NCBI RefSeq assembly: GCF_017316305.2 | Contig: NZ_CP147250.1 | Coordinates: 1,446,001 to 1,510,000 of the forward strand | Origin: Enterococcus sp. DIV1094 | Lineage (GTDB): Bacteria > Bacillota > Bacilli > Lactobacillales > Enterococcaceae | Length of the DNA stretch: 64,000 nucleotides | Reading direction: 5' to 3' | The notes under the pieces: generated by a model | Databases searched by the model: none | Seen by the model: the letters and a program-made list of their open reading frames with translations, nothing else | What the model was told of the DNA's origin: nothing | Shown: positions 47,452-56,055 of the stretch, one piece after another | How positions within the stretch are numbered: the stretch's first letter is position 1 | Layout of the letters: every line of letters begins with the position of its first letter | Made by a program: the position numbers and the translations under genes

Positions 47452-47507
47452 AAAGCGTTTGCATTTTTTTTTTCCTGCCGTATAATAAAGATGTAAATTT
47501 CTTTATT
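47450..47507 (+). promoter_or_regulatory. kdgA promoter with cre-like site and 24-bp palindrome
   Basis: TTGCAT (47459-47464), 16 nt and TATAAT (47481-47486). The reverse strand of 47450-47464 reads ATGCAAACGCTTTTT, a cre with one mismatch covering the -35. AATAAAGA-N8-TCTTTATT (47484-47507) is a perfect 8-bp inverted repeat over the expected transcript start, a likely operator for the IclR or AraC regulator. Confidence 0.6.
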
Positions 47508-47544
47508 GTAAAATATGATTTCCAAATAAGAAACGGGTGGGGAA

Positions 47545-48189
47545 ATGAAAAAAATGGATATCTTATCTCGCTTGAAGCAAGCGGGGGTTATTGCAGTCGT
47601 ACGTGGAGCAACAGCTGAAGAAGCATTAAATGCGTGTCATGCTATTATCAAAGGTGGATTAACAGGTATTGAATTAACTTTTACGGTGCCTCAAGCAGAT
47701 CAAGTAATCAAAGAGTTGGTAACAACCTATAAAGATCAAAATGATGTAGTGATCGGTGCAGGGACAGTGTTAGATGCAATCACCGCACGTTTAGCGATAT
47801 TGGCAGGTGCTGAGTATATCGTTAGTCCTTGTTTTGATCAGGAAACTGCAGAACTCTGTAATTTATACCAAGTCCCATACTTACCGGGCTGTATGACGAT
47901 CGATGAAATCAAAACAGCACTAAAAAGTGGTGTAGATATCGTCAAATTATTTCCTGGAAGTGCTTTCGGACCAAGTATTATTTCTGCATTCAAAGCACCG
48001 ATGCCACATGTCAATATCATGCCAACTGGTGGAGTCAGCTTAGAAAATATGAAGGATTGGTTCGATGCAGGCGTGGTCACTGTAGGTGTTGGCGGAAACT
48101 TACTTGCTCCAGCAGCTCATGGGGATTTTGAAGAAGTGACAAAAGTCGCTCAACAATATGCAACAAAAATGAAAGAAATTGTGGGGTAA
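47545..48189 (+). CDS. kdgA: 2-keto-3-deoxy-6-phosphogluconate aldolase
   Basis: A 214-aa class I aldolase splitting KDPG into pyruvate and glyceraldehyde-3-phosphate. Schiff-base lysine K134 lies in DIVKLFPGS, and catalytic E43 in GIELTFTVP. The IMPTGGVSLENM phosphate site is present. First gene of the kdgA-kdgK-kduI-kduD operon, behind its own promoter. Confidence 0.94.
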   Translation: MKKMDILSRLKQAGVIAVVRGATAEEALNACHAIIKGGLTGIELTFTVPQADQVIKELVTTYKDQNDVVIGAGTVLDAITARLAILAGAEYIVSPCFDQETAELCNLYQVPYLPGCMTIDEIKTALKSGVDIVKLFPGSAFGPSIISAFKAPMPHVNIMPTGGVSLENMKDWFDAGVVTVGVGGNLLAPAAHGDFEEVTKVAQQYATKMKEIVG

Positions 48190-48195
48190 CCGCTC

Positions 48196-49203
48196 ATGGG
48201 AAGAGTTGTTACACTTGGAGAAATCATGCTGCGCTTGTCAACAGAACAAGGGCAGCGGTTGCAAGACAGTGATCGTTTTTGCGCGCATTACGGTGGTGGG
48301 GAAGCGAATGTCGCGATCTCATTAGCAAATTACGGACATAGGGTTTCGTTCATGTCAAAAGTCCCAGAGCATTCACTAGGACTGGCAGTCGAAAAACACT
48401 TACGAAGCTATGGGGTAGATACTAGCCTACTGTTAAAAGGCGGTCCTCGGCTCGGCACATATTATATGGAAACAGGAATCGGTGAACGAGCAGCGTCGGT
48501 CATCTATGATCGTGCCGGTTCCAGTTTTGCGGTCATGGATCACTTGGAGTGGTCACTAGCGGACTGTTTTAAAGAAGTCGATATCTTCCATGTTTCAGGA
48601 ATCACACCGGCATTATCAGAAAATTGGCGATGGCTGACCAAAGAAATCATGGAGGCAGCCAAAGAGGCAGGTTGTCAAATCAGTTTTGATATCAATTACC
48701 GAGGGAAGCTGTGGACACAGCAAGAAGCGGGTCAGGCTTTAGAGCAATTATTACCGCTCGTGGACATTTGTTCAGCTGGAGAAATGGATGCGCTCTATTT
48801 ATTGGGGATTGAACAAGCACCTCGATTGACAGAAGATCCGCTCATTTATTATTACGAAAAAATGCAAGAAAAATTTCCTAACATCCAAACGTTTTATTCA
48901 ACAAAACGCACGGTGCATTCAGCGAGTGCAAATGACTTGCAAGGTACCTTATGGATGAATGGTCAATATGTTGAATCACCGGTTCACCAAATCACGTCGA
49001 TCGTTGATCGTGTAGGTGGTGGCGATGCGTTTGCTGGTGGTTTGCTTCATGGAATCTTAGAGGAGATGCAGCCGCAAGAAATCATTGCTTTCGCCACAGC
49101 AGCCTCTGCATTGAAACATACCATTCATGGGGATTGCAATCAATTTAATCAATCCGAAGTTGCTGGTTTTATCGCCAGCGGTTCTGGAAAAATCATTCGA
49201 TAA
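48196..49203 (+). CDS. kdgK: 2-keto-3-deoxygluconate kinase
   Basis: A 335-aa PfkB-type sugar kinase: VTLGEIMLRLS at the start, the YGGGEANVAISLANYGH stretch, and the catalytic DRVGGGDAFAGGLLHG near the C-terminus. It phosphorylates KDG to KDPG for the aldolase encoded 6 nt upstream. Confidence 0.92.
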   Translation: MGRVVTLGEIMLRLSTEQGQRLQDSDRFCAHYGGGEANVAISLANYGHRVSFMSKVPEHSLGLAVEKHLRSYGVDTSLLLKGGPRLGTYYMETGIGERAASVIYDRAGSSFAVMDHLEWSLADCFKEVDIFHVSGITPALSENWRWLTKEIMEAAKEAGCQISFDINYRGKLWTQQEAGQALEQLLPLVDICSAGEMDALYLLGIEQAPRLTEDPLIYYYEKMQEKFPNIQTFYSTKRTVHSASANDLQGTLWMNGQYVESPVHQITSIVDRVGGGDAFAGGLLHGILEEMQPQEIIAFATAASALKHTIHGDCNQFNQSEVAGFIASGSGKIIR

Positions 49204-49219
49204 AGGAGAGTCTATCAAC

Positions 49220-50062
49220 ATGCAAGAAATGGAAACACGTTATACACATAGTCCAGAGGATATTCGTCATTACTCAACGGAGCAATTAAGAAATGAATTT
49301 TTAGTAGAGAAAGTCTTTGTTCCAGGCAAGATCAGCCTTACTTATACGCACAATGATCGTATGATCTTTGGCGGAGTGACACCAACGACTAAGGAGTTGG
49401 AAATCACATTAGATAAAGAATTAGGTGTTACTTATTTCTTAGAACGCCGCGAACTTGGTGTGATCAATATCGGTGGACCAGGATTTATTGAGATCGATGG
49501 CGAAAAAGAAGAAATGAAGAAACAAGATGGTTACTACATTGGCAAAGAAACAAAACATGTGGTGTTCTCTTCAGTTGATCCAGAGAACCCAGCAAAATTT
49601 TATATCAGTTCAGTGCCAGCGCATCATAAATATCCAAATGTAAAAATCAGCATCGACCAAGTGAAACCGATGGAAACAGGAGAAGGTGTGACGTTGAATG
49701 AACGTAAAATCTACCAATACATCCATCCAAACGTGTGTGAGAGCTGTCAGTTACAGATGGGTTACACCATTTTAGAGCCAGGTAGTTCATGGAACACCAT
49801 GCCTTGTCATACACATGAACGACGTATGGAAGCGTATGTTTACTTTGATTATGCGAACGAAGACACACGGGTTTTCCATATGATGGGTAAACCAGATGAA
49901 ACAAAACATTTAGTTGTAGATAATGAACAAGCAGTGATTTCACCGAGCTGGTCGATCCACTCAGGTGTTGGGACAAGTAATTATTCGTTTATCTGGGCAA
50001 TGTGCGGCGAAAATATCACGTACACAGATATGGATATGGTATCAATGGATCAATTGAAATAA
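49220..50062 (+). CDS. kduI: 5-dehydro-4-deoxy-D-glucuronate isomerase
   Basis: A 280-aa cupin-type zinc enzyme converting 5-keto-4-deoxyuronate (the GH105 product) to 3-deoxy-D-glycero-2,5-hexodiulosonate. The metal site PCHTHERRMEAYVYFDY and the FGGVTPTTKELEI block are visible. ATG at 49220, after GGAGAG, gives the family length; the longer frame would overlap kdgK. Confidence 0.94.
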   Translation: MQEMETRYTHSPEDIRHYSTEQLRNEFLVEKVFVPGKISLTYTHNDRMIFGGVTPTTKELEITLDKELGVTYFLERRELGVINIGGPGFIEIDGEKEEMKKQDGYYIGKETKHVVFSSVDPENPAKFYISSVPAHHKYPNVKISIDQVKPMETGEGVTLNERKIYQYIHPNVCESCQLQMGYTILEPGSSWNTMPCHTHERRMEAYVYFDYANEDTRVFHMMGKPDETKHLVVDNEQAVISPSWSIHSGVGTSNYSFIWAMCGENITYTDMDMVSMDQLK

Positions 50063-50077
50063 GAAAGGGAGATGAAA

Positions 50078-50881
50078 ATGTCATTCAATATGGAAATGTT
50101 TCGCTTAGATAATAAAGTCGCTTTAGTTACCGGAGCCGTCTACGGAATCGGTTTTGAGATCGCCCGCTCATTAGCAGAAGCTGGGGCAACAATCGTATTT
50201 AACAATCTAACTCAGGAATCAGTAGATGAAGGAATTGCCAACTATAAAGAAATCGGCATTGAAGCAAAAGGTTATGTTTGTGATGTCACTGATGAGTCAG
50301 CTGTACAAGCAATGGTCCAACAAATTAAATCAGAAGTTGGGGCAATCGATATTTTGGTGAATAATGCAGGAATCATCAAACGGACACCGATGATCGAGAT
50401 GGATGCGGCGGATTTCCGTCAAGTCATCGACGTGGACTTGAATGCACCATTCATCATGTCTAAAGCAGTGATCCCTGATATGATTGAAAAAGGTGGCGGA
50501 AAAATCATCAATATTTGTTCAATGATGAGTGAGCTTGGTCGTGAAACAGTCAGTGCCTATGCTGCTGCTAAAGGTGGATTGAAAATGTTGACGAAAAATA
50601 TTGCTTCAGAATATGGACAATACAACATCCAATGTAATGGGATCGGACCAGGTTATATCGCGACACCACAAACTGCGCCATTAAGAGAAACACAAGAAAA
50701 TGGGGAGCGTCATCCATTTGATCAATTCATCGTTGGCCGTACACCAGCCGCTCGTTGGGGCGATCCAATCGATTTAGCTGGACCATCTGTCTTCTTAGCA
50801 TCGAATGCTTCAGACTTCGTGAATGGGCATGTGTTATACGTCGATGGCGGTATCTTAGCTTATATCGGAAAACAACCATAA
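50078..50881 (+). CDS. kduD: 2-dehydro-3-deoxy-D-gluconate 5-dehydrogenase
   Basis: A 267-aa short-chain dehydrogenase. The cofactor motif is TGAVYGIG, the NNAG motif is ILVNNAGI, and the catalytic Ser and YxxxK lie in ICSMMSELGRETVSAYAAAKGG. It reduces the KduI product to KDG using NAD(P)H. ATG at 50078 is preferred over 50072 for its spacing from AAAGGGAG. Last gene of the operon. Confidence 0.93.
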   Translation: MSFNMEMFRLDNKVALVTGAVYGIGFEIARSLAEAGATIVFNNLTQESVDEGIANYKEIGIEAKGYVCDVTDESAVQAMVQQIKSEVGAIDILVNNAGIIKRTPMIEMDAADFRQVIDVDLNAPFIMSKAVIPDMIEKGGGKIINICSMMSELGRETVSAYAAAKGGLKMLTKNIASEYGQYNIQCNGIGPGYIATPQTAPLRETQENGERHPFDQFIVGRTPAARWGDPIDLAGPSVFLASNASDFVNGHVLYVDGGILAYIGKQP

Positions 50882-50886
50882 TAAAC

Positions 50887-50925
50887 AAAAAATGGCGAGT
50901 GCTTTGTATGCACTCGTCATTTTTA
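50887..50925. terminator. Bidirectional terminator after kduD
   Basis: AAAAATGgCGAGTGC and GCACTCGtCATTTTT between convergent kduD and fni. Confidence 0.88.
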
Positions 50926-51966
50926 TTTACGTCGCCCATATTTCGACAATGGAATATCTCTTGCCTCACACCATTCTTTGACGGGGCCAGACAAAATCAA
51001 GGATTGCTTTGTTAAATCACTCGTTTTTGTGGCGCCAACCATGGTATAGAGCATCCGGAGCTCTTCTTGCCACTGTGCCATCAGAGCAATCGTTTCCTCG
51101 ACACCGTATGTCATATAATGCGTTAAAATCGTTCCGGAAATCCCCACAGCATTCGCACCAAGGCACAAAGCTTTAAAGATATCATAAGCGTTTCGTATAC
51201 CACCAGAAGCAATGATTTCGACATTCGTGTTTGCTTCATTTGCTTCAAGGAGAGAGGACACAGTAGACTGTCCCCAATCAGTCAGATAAGCCAATTCACG
51301 TTTTTTACGACGAGCATTCTCGATTTGCGTGAAACTCGTGCCGCTACGCCCACTGACATCGATCGTTCGGATACCTAATTCCGCTAATTCAATGATGGTT
51401 TCTCTAGTCATCCCAAAGCCCACTTCTTTGACGATCACTGGTACATCAAGAGTTTGTTGGATTTCTGAAATCAGTTCCTTCCATTGTGAAAAATCACGAT
51501 CCCCTTCAGGCATGACTAACTCTTGCGGCGCATTTAAATGGATTTGTAACGCATCTGCATTGAAGAGTTGTACGGCTTCTTTGGCACGTGCAACAGAAGT
51601 GCCAGCACCGACATTCGCTAAGATTTTTCCTTCAGGATAGACATCTCGCATGATAGTATAAGAATCTGCGACAGAAGGATCCTTTAACGCGGCACTAACA
51701 GAACCGGTAGCAATCATCAACCCAGCACTTTTGGCAATTTGTGCAAGGTCATGATTGATTTTTTTTGTTTTTTCGCTACCACCTGTCATAGCATTGATGT
51801 AAAACGGGCTCGAAAGAACAAACCCTGCAACTTCTGTCGTGAGCGATACCTGTGCAACATTGCTCTGTGGGAGAGGATGATGAACGAGCCGAACGAAGTC
51901 AAATTCATTTTTCTGTTTATTATGGAATGCTTTGGCTAATGAGACATGTTCATCTTTTCGATTCAT
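50923..51966 (-). CDS. fni: Type 2 isopentenyl-diphosphate isomerase (FMN-dependent)
   Basis: A 347-aa FMN/NADPH enzyme that interconverts IPP and DMAPP. It has the FYINAMTGGSEKTKKIN block, ATGSVSAALKDPS, VKEVGFGMTRETI and the IIASGGIRNAYDIFKALCLGANAVG phosphate/FMN site. It ends the mevalonate operon and overlaps pmk by 4 nt. Confidence 0.94.
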   Translation of the reverse strand: MNRKDEHVSLAKAFHNKQKNEFDFVRLVHHPLPQSNVAQVSLTTEVAGFVLSSPFYINAMTGGSEKTKKINHDLAQIAKSAGLMIATGSVSAALKDPSVADSYTIMRDVYPEGKILANVGAGTSVARAKEAVQLFNADALQIHLNAPQELVMPEGDRDFSQWKELISEIQQTLDVPVIVKEVGFGMTRETIIELAELGIRTIDVSGRSGTSFTQIENARRKKRELAYLTDWGQSTVSSLLEANEANTNVEIIASGGIRNAYDIFKALCLGANAVGISGTILTHYMTYGVEETIALMAQWQEELRMLYTMVGATKTSDLTKQSLILSGPVKEWCEARDIPLSKYGRRK

Positions 51967-53048
51967 AATTTGTCCTCTTTCTGTTGATGGTAGACATGCA
52001 GTGGAAGAGGAGTGATCTCAGCTTCTTCCCACGCACTCATCAACGGTAGGATGCCTGACTTTTGATCGACGATCACGATACCGCAATCCCCGCCACCAGC
52101 ACCAGAAGATTTCGCCGCACCTTCAAATTGTTCAGCTAAACAACATAGCTTATTTAATGCGGGTGTTTCGATCAAGACGCCAGTGATAGCAGATAAATCA
52201 CGTAATAACTCTCTGTTTTTACGAATCATATCTTGGATCAAAGCGACATCGTTTTCTTTGAATCCTTGGATCATCGTGTTGACGCAACGCGTGCTATCTT
52301 CAAGAAATTGTTGATAAGCTGCCATTTTATCTTCACGAGAGCGATGCACTTGGTCAACTAAGTCAGAAGTAGAGGCAGGGCTTCCAGTCCAACCAATCAA
52401 TAAACGGAGATCTTCCGGTGTATACAATGGTTCGATGGATAAGCCAGGCCAATCCAGAGCTAATAATTCGCTGATCGTTTTGTTTGATTCTTGTTCTTTA
52501 AGCCATTGGTGGTCAAAAGTGGAAAACGCAATCCAACCACCGTAACAGCTAGCCGCAATATCGCCACAAGAACCATTGTCTTGGACAGCAAGGTTCGCTA
52601 ACGCTGCAATTTTAAAAATCTCAAGCTGAGACAAATTCAGTGCATAAAATTGGTTCAACGCTCGAACAGTCGCTACTGCCACTGCACCACTCGAACCTAG
52701 GCCGTACTTTCTACCATTTGAGCTATCTAACTCGCTCGTTACCTTCAAATCATAGAATGAAAGAAGAATGTTCTTTTCTTGCGCATATTTTTCAGTTAAA
52801 CGTATGGCCGCAAGAATATAATGGAATGGATTTTCACGGATATCCAAAACGAGTTCGCCTTTTCGTCGAGTCCAACGCACAGGCATCTCGCTGTATTGTG
52901 CGGATTGGATACTTCCGACTTTCCGAGCAGCTTCTACTGTCACTGTGACAAATTGATCAACTGCCACGATGATTGCAGGATGTCCTGTTTCGACCACTGC
53001 ATATTCTCCAGCGATATAAAGTTTTCCGGGTGCAGACACTTCAACCAT
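51963..53048 (-). CDS. mvaK2: Phosphomevalonate kinase
   Basis: A 361-aa GHMP kinase. It has the N-terminal APGKLYIAGEYAVVE motif, the ATP loop KYGLGSSGAVAVATV and the C-terminal SSGAGGGDCGIVI motif. It makes mevalonate-5-diphosphate. The gene lies 12 nt after mvaD. Confidence 0.94.
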   Translation of the reverse strand: MVEVSAPGKLYIAGEYAVVETGHPAIIVAVDQFVTVTVEAARKVGSIQSAQYSEMPVRWTRRKGELVLDIRENPFHYILAAIRLTEKYAQEKNILLSFYDLKVTSELDSSNGRKYGLGSSGAVAVATVRALNQFYALNLSQLEIFKIAALANLAVQDNGSCGDIAASCYGGWIAFSTFDHQWLKEQESNKTISELLALDWPGLSIEPLYTPEDLRLLIGWTGSPASTSDLVDQVHRSREDKMAAYQQFLEDSTRCVNTMIQGFKENDVALIQDMIRKNRELLRDLSAITGVLIETPALNKLCCLAEQFEGAAKSSGAGGGDCGIVIVDQKSGILPLMSAWEEAEITPLPLHVYHQQKEDKL

Positions 53049-53060
53049 AAAAATCTCCCT

Positions 53061-54038
53061 TTATTCAATAATCGTGATTCCTTGCCCAGCATGAGCAACG
53101 ATCACTTGTTGTCGGCTAAATAATTCAATGAATTTTTCTTGAACCGCCGTTTGATTTTTCTTTTCAACTAACACTTTGACATTTGGCCCCGCATCCATGG
53201 TGAAATAGCAAGGAATTCCTGACGCACGTAGTTCACGAACTGCTTGCATCGCCTTTAAACTGTCAGGTGACCAATACGTAAATGGCGGTGTAGCGGCTAA
53301 CGTTGTGCCGTGCATCTTCAAGCCGTTTCGTTCCATGACCTCACCAAGTGTTTGGAACGCTTTTTCAGTGATAGCTTGCTTCAATTCCAGTAAGTCATTT
53401 TCGACTGAATCAAGCCAGCCTTGATAAAAATGCGAAGTTTCAACTGTGCGACGCATGCCGTCACGACTGGAAACATCTTTTTGCTGGTCGTTGATCAAGA
53501 CAAAGACCATCGCTAGATCCTCTTCAAAACCGTTCGAAGGGATTTGTTGCGCGTAAGAGGTTTGATCGTCGTGGCCTTTTTCCCATTCGACAAAGCCGCC
53601 AAAAATACTACGACAAGCAGAACCGGAGCCGCGACGAGCAAGTCTAGATAAGGCTTGTTGATCCAAACCGAGTCCTAAAGCTTCATTACAAGCACCAGCT
53701 AATGCAGCTAGTCCGCTTGCAGAAGAAGCTAACCCTGCGGCTGTGGGAACGAAATTGTGACTAATTACTTTTGCGTGTTTGTTTATATTCGCTTGTTTGC
53801 GTACAAGATCAAGGAAGCGGCTGATTTTTTTCGTCGCAGCTTCTGTTTGTAACTCATCGTCTAAATAGAACAGATCGTTCGTGAATGTATCTGAAAAAAT
53901 CACTTCGGTTTCTGTATAGAAAGCATCGAGAGTGAGAGATAAACTGTTATTCATTGGAAGAATCAATTCTTCGTTTTTTTTGCCCCAATATTTGATCAAG
54001 GCGATATTTGTATAAGCCCGGGCTTTACCTTTAAGCAT
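53061..54038 (-). CDS. mvaD: Diphosphomevalonate decarboxylase
   Basis: A 325-aa GHMP-fold decarboxylase making IPP. Conserved ALIKYWGKKNEELILPMNNSLS, the ATP loop TAAGLASSASGLAALA and MDAGPNVKVLVE are present. It overlaps mvk by 8 nt. Confidence 0.95.
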   Translation of the reverse strand: MLKGKARAYTNIALIKYWGKKNEELILPMNNSLSLTLDAFYTETEVIFSDTFTNDLFYLDDELQTEAATKKISRFLDLVRKQANINKHAKVISHNFVPTAAGLASSASGLAALAGACNEALGLGLDQQALSRLARRGSGSACRSIFGGFVEWEKGHDDQTSYAQQIPSNGFEEDLAMVFVLINDQQKDVSSRDGMRRTVETSHFYQGWLDSVENDLLELKQAITEKAFQTLGEVMERNGLKMHGTTLAATPPFTYWSPDSLKAMQAVRELRASGIPCYFTMDAGPNVKVLVEKKNQTAVQEKFIELFSRQQVIVAHAGQGITIIE

Positions 54039-54978
54039 AGGTATGTACTCCTAATCCTTGAATCCAAGTTTCAGCTGCACCTGCTTCAATTAGTGCATGG
54101 CTGATTTCTTGAGCTTCTTTTTTTGTTTGTGCTAAGGCAATCATACATCCGCCTCGTCCACCACCAGTCAATTTTGCGCCTAAAGCGCCAGCAGTGCGAG
54201 CGGTAGTGATCAGAGTATCTAAAAAGTCATTGCTGATCGTTAAACTTTTCAGGATGAGCTGAGCATCATTCATTGCCTCAGCCAGGTTTTCTGGTGAGTT
54301 GTCGATGATTGCTTTTTTAGCTTGTTTCGTCAAGTATCCTAGTTGTTGGATTTTTTGTCCAGTTTTCTGCGCATCTTTTTCAAAAAGGTGTGCCACATCT
54401 TTCACCGCCGCACGGGTTTGTCCTTTGATTCCTGTGTCAGCGACGATCAAGAAAGCATCGATATTCAACGAGAAATAATCAAAAGGATGTCCTTTCGTGA
54501 AATAGATCGGTTCGAGTCCACTTGTTGCGGCAGCATCGATGCCACTGGGATTTCCATGAGCGATTTTTTCAGAAATTTGCACATGTCCCAATAATTGCTC
54601 TCGGGATAGCGGCAATTCATAGGCTGAATAAAAAGCTCGTGTGATCGCAGTAGCAACAGCTGCGCTGGAGCCCATCCCACGTTCTGCGGGAACGGTACTC
54701 TTAATATCCAAGTGCAACGTGTCTGCTATATGGTGCTGTGCTTTTAGACCAGCAACCAACTGTTTGATATTGTTCAACGCATGAGGTGCGTCGATTAAAT
54801 TTCCTGTATAGTAGGAAGAAATAAGTTGATCTTTATTGTTTGATGGGAGTGTTTCAAGTGTAGCGGTTACTTTTGTTGCATAAAACGGAAAGGCAATCGC
54901 AGGCTCGCCATAAACGACCGCATGCTCTCCCATTAAAATCAATTTCCCACTTGATTCCCCTTGGCCACAAATTGCCAT
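54031..54978 (-). CDS. mvaK1: Mevalonate kinase
   Basis: A 315-aa GHMP kinase: GKLILMGEHAVVYGEPAIAFP at the start, VPAERGMGSSAAVATAITRAF as ATP loop, and KLTGGGRGGCMIALA near the C-terminus. ATG at 54978 follows AAGGAG; the 18-residue upstream extension comes from the structured leader and is unlikely to be translated. First gene of mvaK1-mvaD-mvaK2-fni. Confidence 0.94.
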   Translation of the reverse strand: MAICGQGESSGKLILMGEHAVVYGEPAIAFPFYATKVTATLETLPSNNKDQLISSYYTGNLIDAPHALNNIKQLVAGLKAQHHIADTLHLDIKSTVPAERGMGSSAAVATAITRAFYSAYELPLSREQLLGHVQISEKIAHGNPSGIDAAATSGLEPIYFTKGHPFDYFSLNIDAFLIVADTGIKGQTRAAVKDVAHLFEKDAQKTGQKIQQLGYLTKQAKKAIIDNSPENLAEAMNDAQLILKSLTISNDFLDTLITTARTAGALGAKLTGGGRGGCMIALAQTKKEAQEISHALIEAGAAETWIQGLGVHTYA

Positions 54979-55008
54979 AATACAACTCCTTCTTTTCCTG
55001 TAAAAGTA

Positions 55009-55113
55009 GCTTTTGAACAAAAAATAAAGCACCTATTACCAAGTGCGCAAGATTTGTTCAAAAAACAGTCCTTCTTTATTTTACTAAAACCAGTCCAGAA
55101 GTAAAATAAAGAA
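55009..55113 (-). promoter_or_regulatory. Mevalonate operon leader with two long inverted repeats
   Basis: TTTTGAACA (55011-55019) pairs with TGTTCAAAA (55055-55063), with an inner GCAC/GTGC hairpin. TTCTTTATTTTAC (55072-55084) pairs perfectly with GTAAAATAAAGAA (55101-55113) over a 16-nt gap. Both lie between the mvaK1 start and any upstream promoter. They could be leader hairpins (attenuation) or, for the outer one, an operator. Confidence 0.5.
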
Positions 55114-55190
55114 TACGATTTCTCGATAAAAAACGTCATTTTCTTAATAAAATTTTGATTTTTTTAGGTAAGAAAATTCACCGAATCTAT

Positions 55191-55219
55191 TTGACACCAC
55201 AAGATATTGGGGTTATATT
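55191..55219 (+). promoter_or_regulatory. Promoter of the deoxynucleoside kinase gene
   Basis: TTGACA, a 17-nt spacer and TATATT, about 60 nt upstream of the GTG start. Confidence 0.8.
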
Positions 55220-55278
55220 TAAAAACGTGATAAAAAAGCACTGTATTTAGTGGGTAAGAGAGTTGGAGGACAATTAGT

Positions 55279-55929
55279 GTGATTGTTTTAGCAGGAACGA
55301 TAGGAGCAGGGAAATCAAGCTTAACCAAAATGATTGCTGACCATTTTAAGAGTCAGGCATTTTATGAATCGATCGATGACAACGAGGTATTGCCTTTGTT
55401 TTATGCAAACCCGGAACAATATGCGTTTTTATTGCAAATTTATTTTTTGAATAAGCGATTTGCAAGTATCAAGCAAGCGATGCAAGACGATAATAATGTG
55501 TTAGACCGTTCGATCTACGAGGATTCATTATTATTTCATTTAAATGCGGATCTAGGACGAGCAACAAAAACAGAAGTCCAAGTGTATGATGAATTACTGG
55601 CGAATATGATGGAAGAACTTCCATACGCTGCATCAAAAAAACATCCGGATCTATTAGTTCATATTCGCGTATCTTTTTCGACGATGTTGGAACGGATCGA
55701 AAAAAGAGGGCGCGCGTATGAGCAACTTTCTTTTGACCCGAATCTATATGACTATTATCAAGAATTGAATCGACGTTATGATCAATGGTATGACGCGTAC
55801 AATGAAAGCCCCAAGATCCAAATCGATGGAGACTGCTTGAATTTTGTAGAAGACGCTACAGCGAAAGCACAAGTGTTGCAAATGATTGAAAAAAAGCTAG
55901 TCGAAACGCGTAGAGGACTAATCGTATAA
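55279..55929 (+). CDS. Deoxynucleoside kinase (dAdo/dGuo/dCyd kinase family)
   Basis: A 216-aa dNK-type kinase with P-loop GTIGAGKSSLT, the DRSIYEDSLLFH motif and the lid KRGRAYEQ. It salvages deoxynucleosides in the cytoplasm. The start is GTG, 9 nt after GGAGG. Single gene divergent from the mevalonate operon. Base specificity is not readable. Confidence 0.9.
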   Translation: MIVLAGTIGAGKSSLTKMIADHFKSQAFYESIDDNEVLPLFYANPEQYAFLLQIYFLNKRFASIKQAMQDDNNVLDRSIYEDSLLFHLNADLGRATKTEVQVYDELLANMMEELPYAASKKHPDLLVHIRVSFSTMLERIEKRGRAYEQLSFDPNLYDYYQELNRRYDQWYDAYNESPKIQIDGDCLNFVEDATAKAQVLQMIEKKLVETRRGLIV

Positions 55930-55977
55930 AGCGTTCTAGCTCCAATTGAACTTTGTATTATCTAAGTAATGAATGCA

Positions 55978-56014
55978 AAAAAAGACAACCACAAATGAGT
56001 GATTGTCTTTTTTA
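55978..56014. terminator. Bidirectional terminator
   Basis: AAAGACAACCAC (55981-55992) and GTGATTGTCTTT (55999-56010) with A/T-runs on both sides, between the kinase and the convergent LPMO gene. Confidence 0.85.
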
Positions 56015-56055
56015 TTTTAATCGTCGTTTAGTCGATCAAGGGTTAGTGAGTTGAA

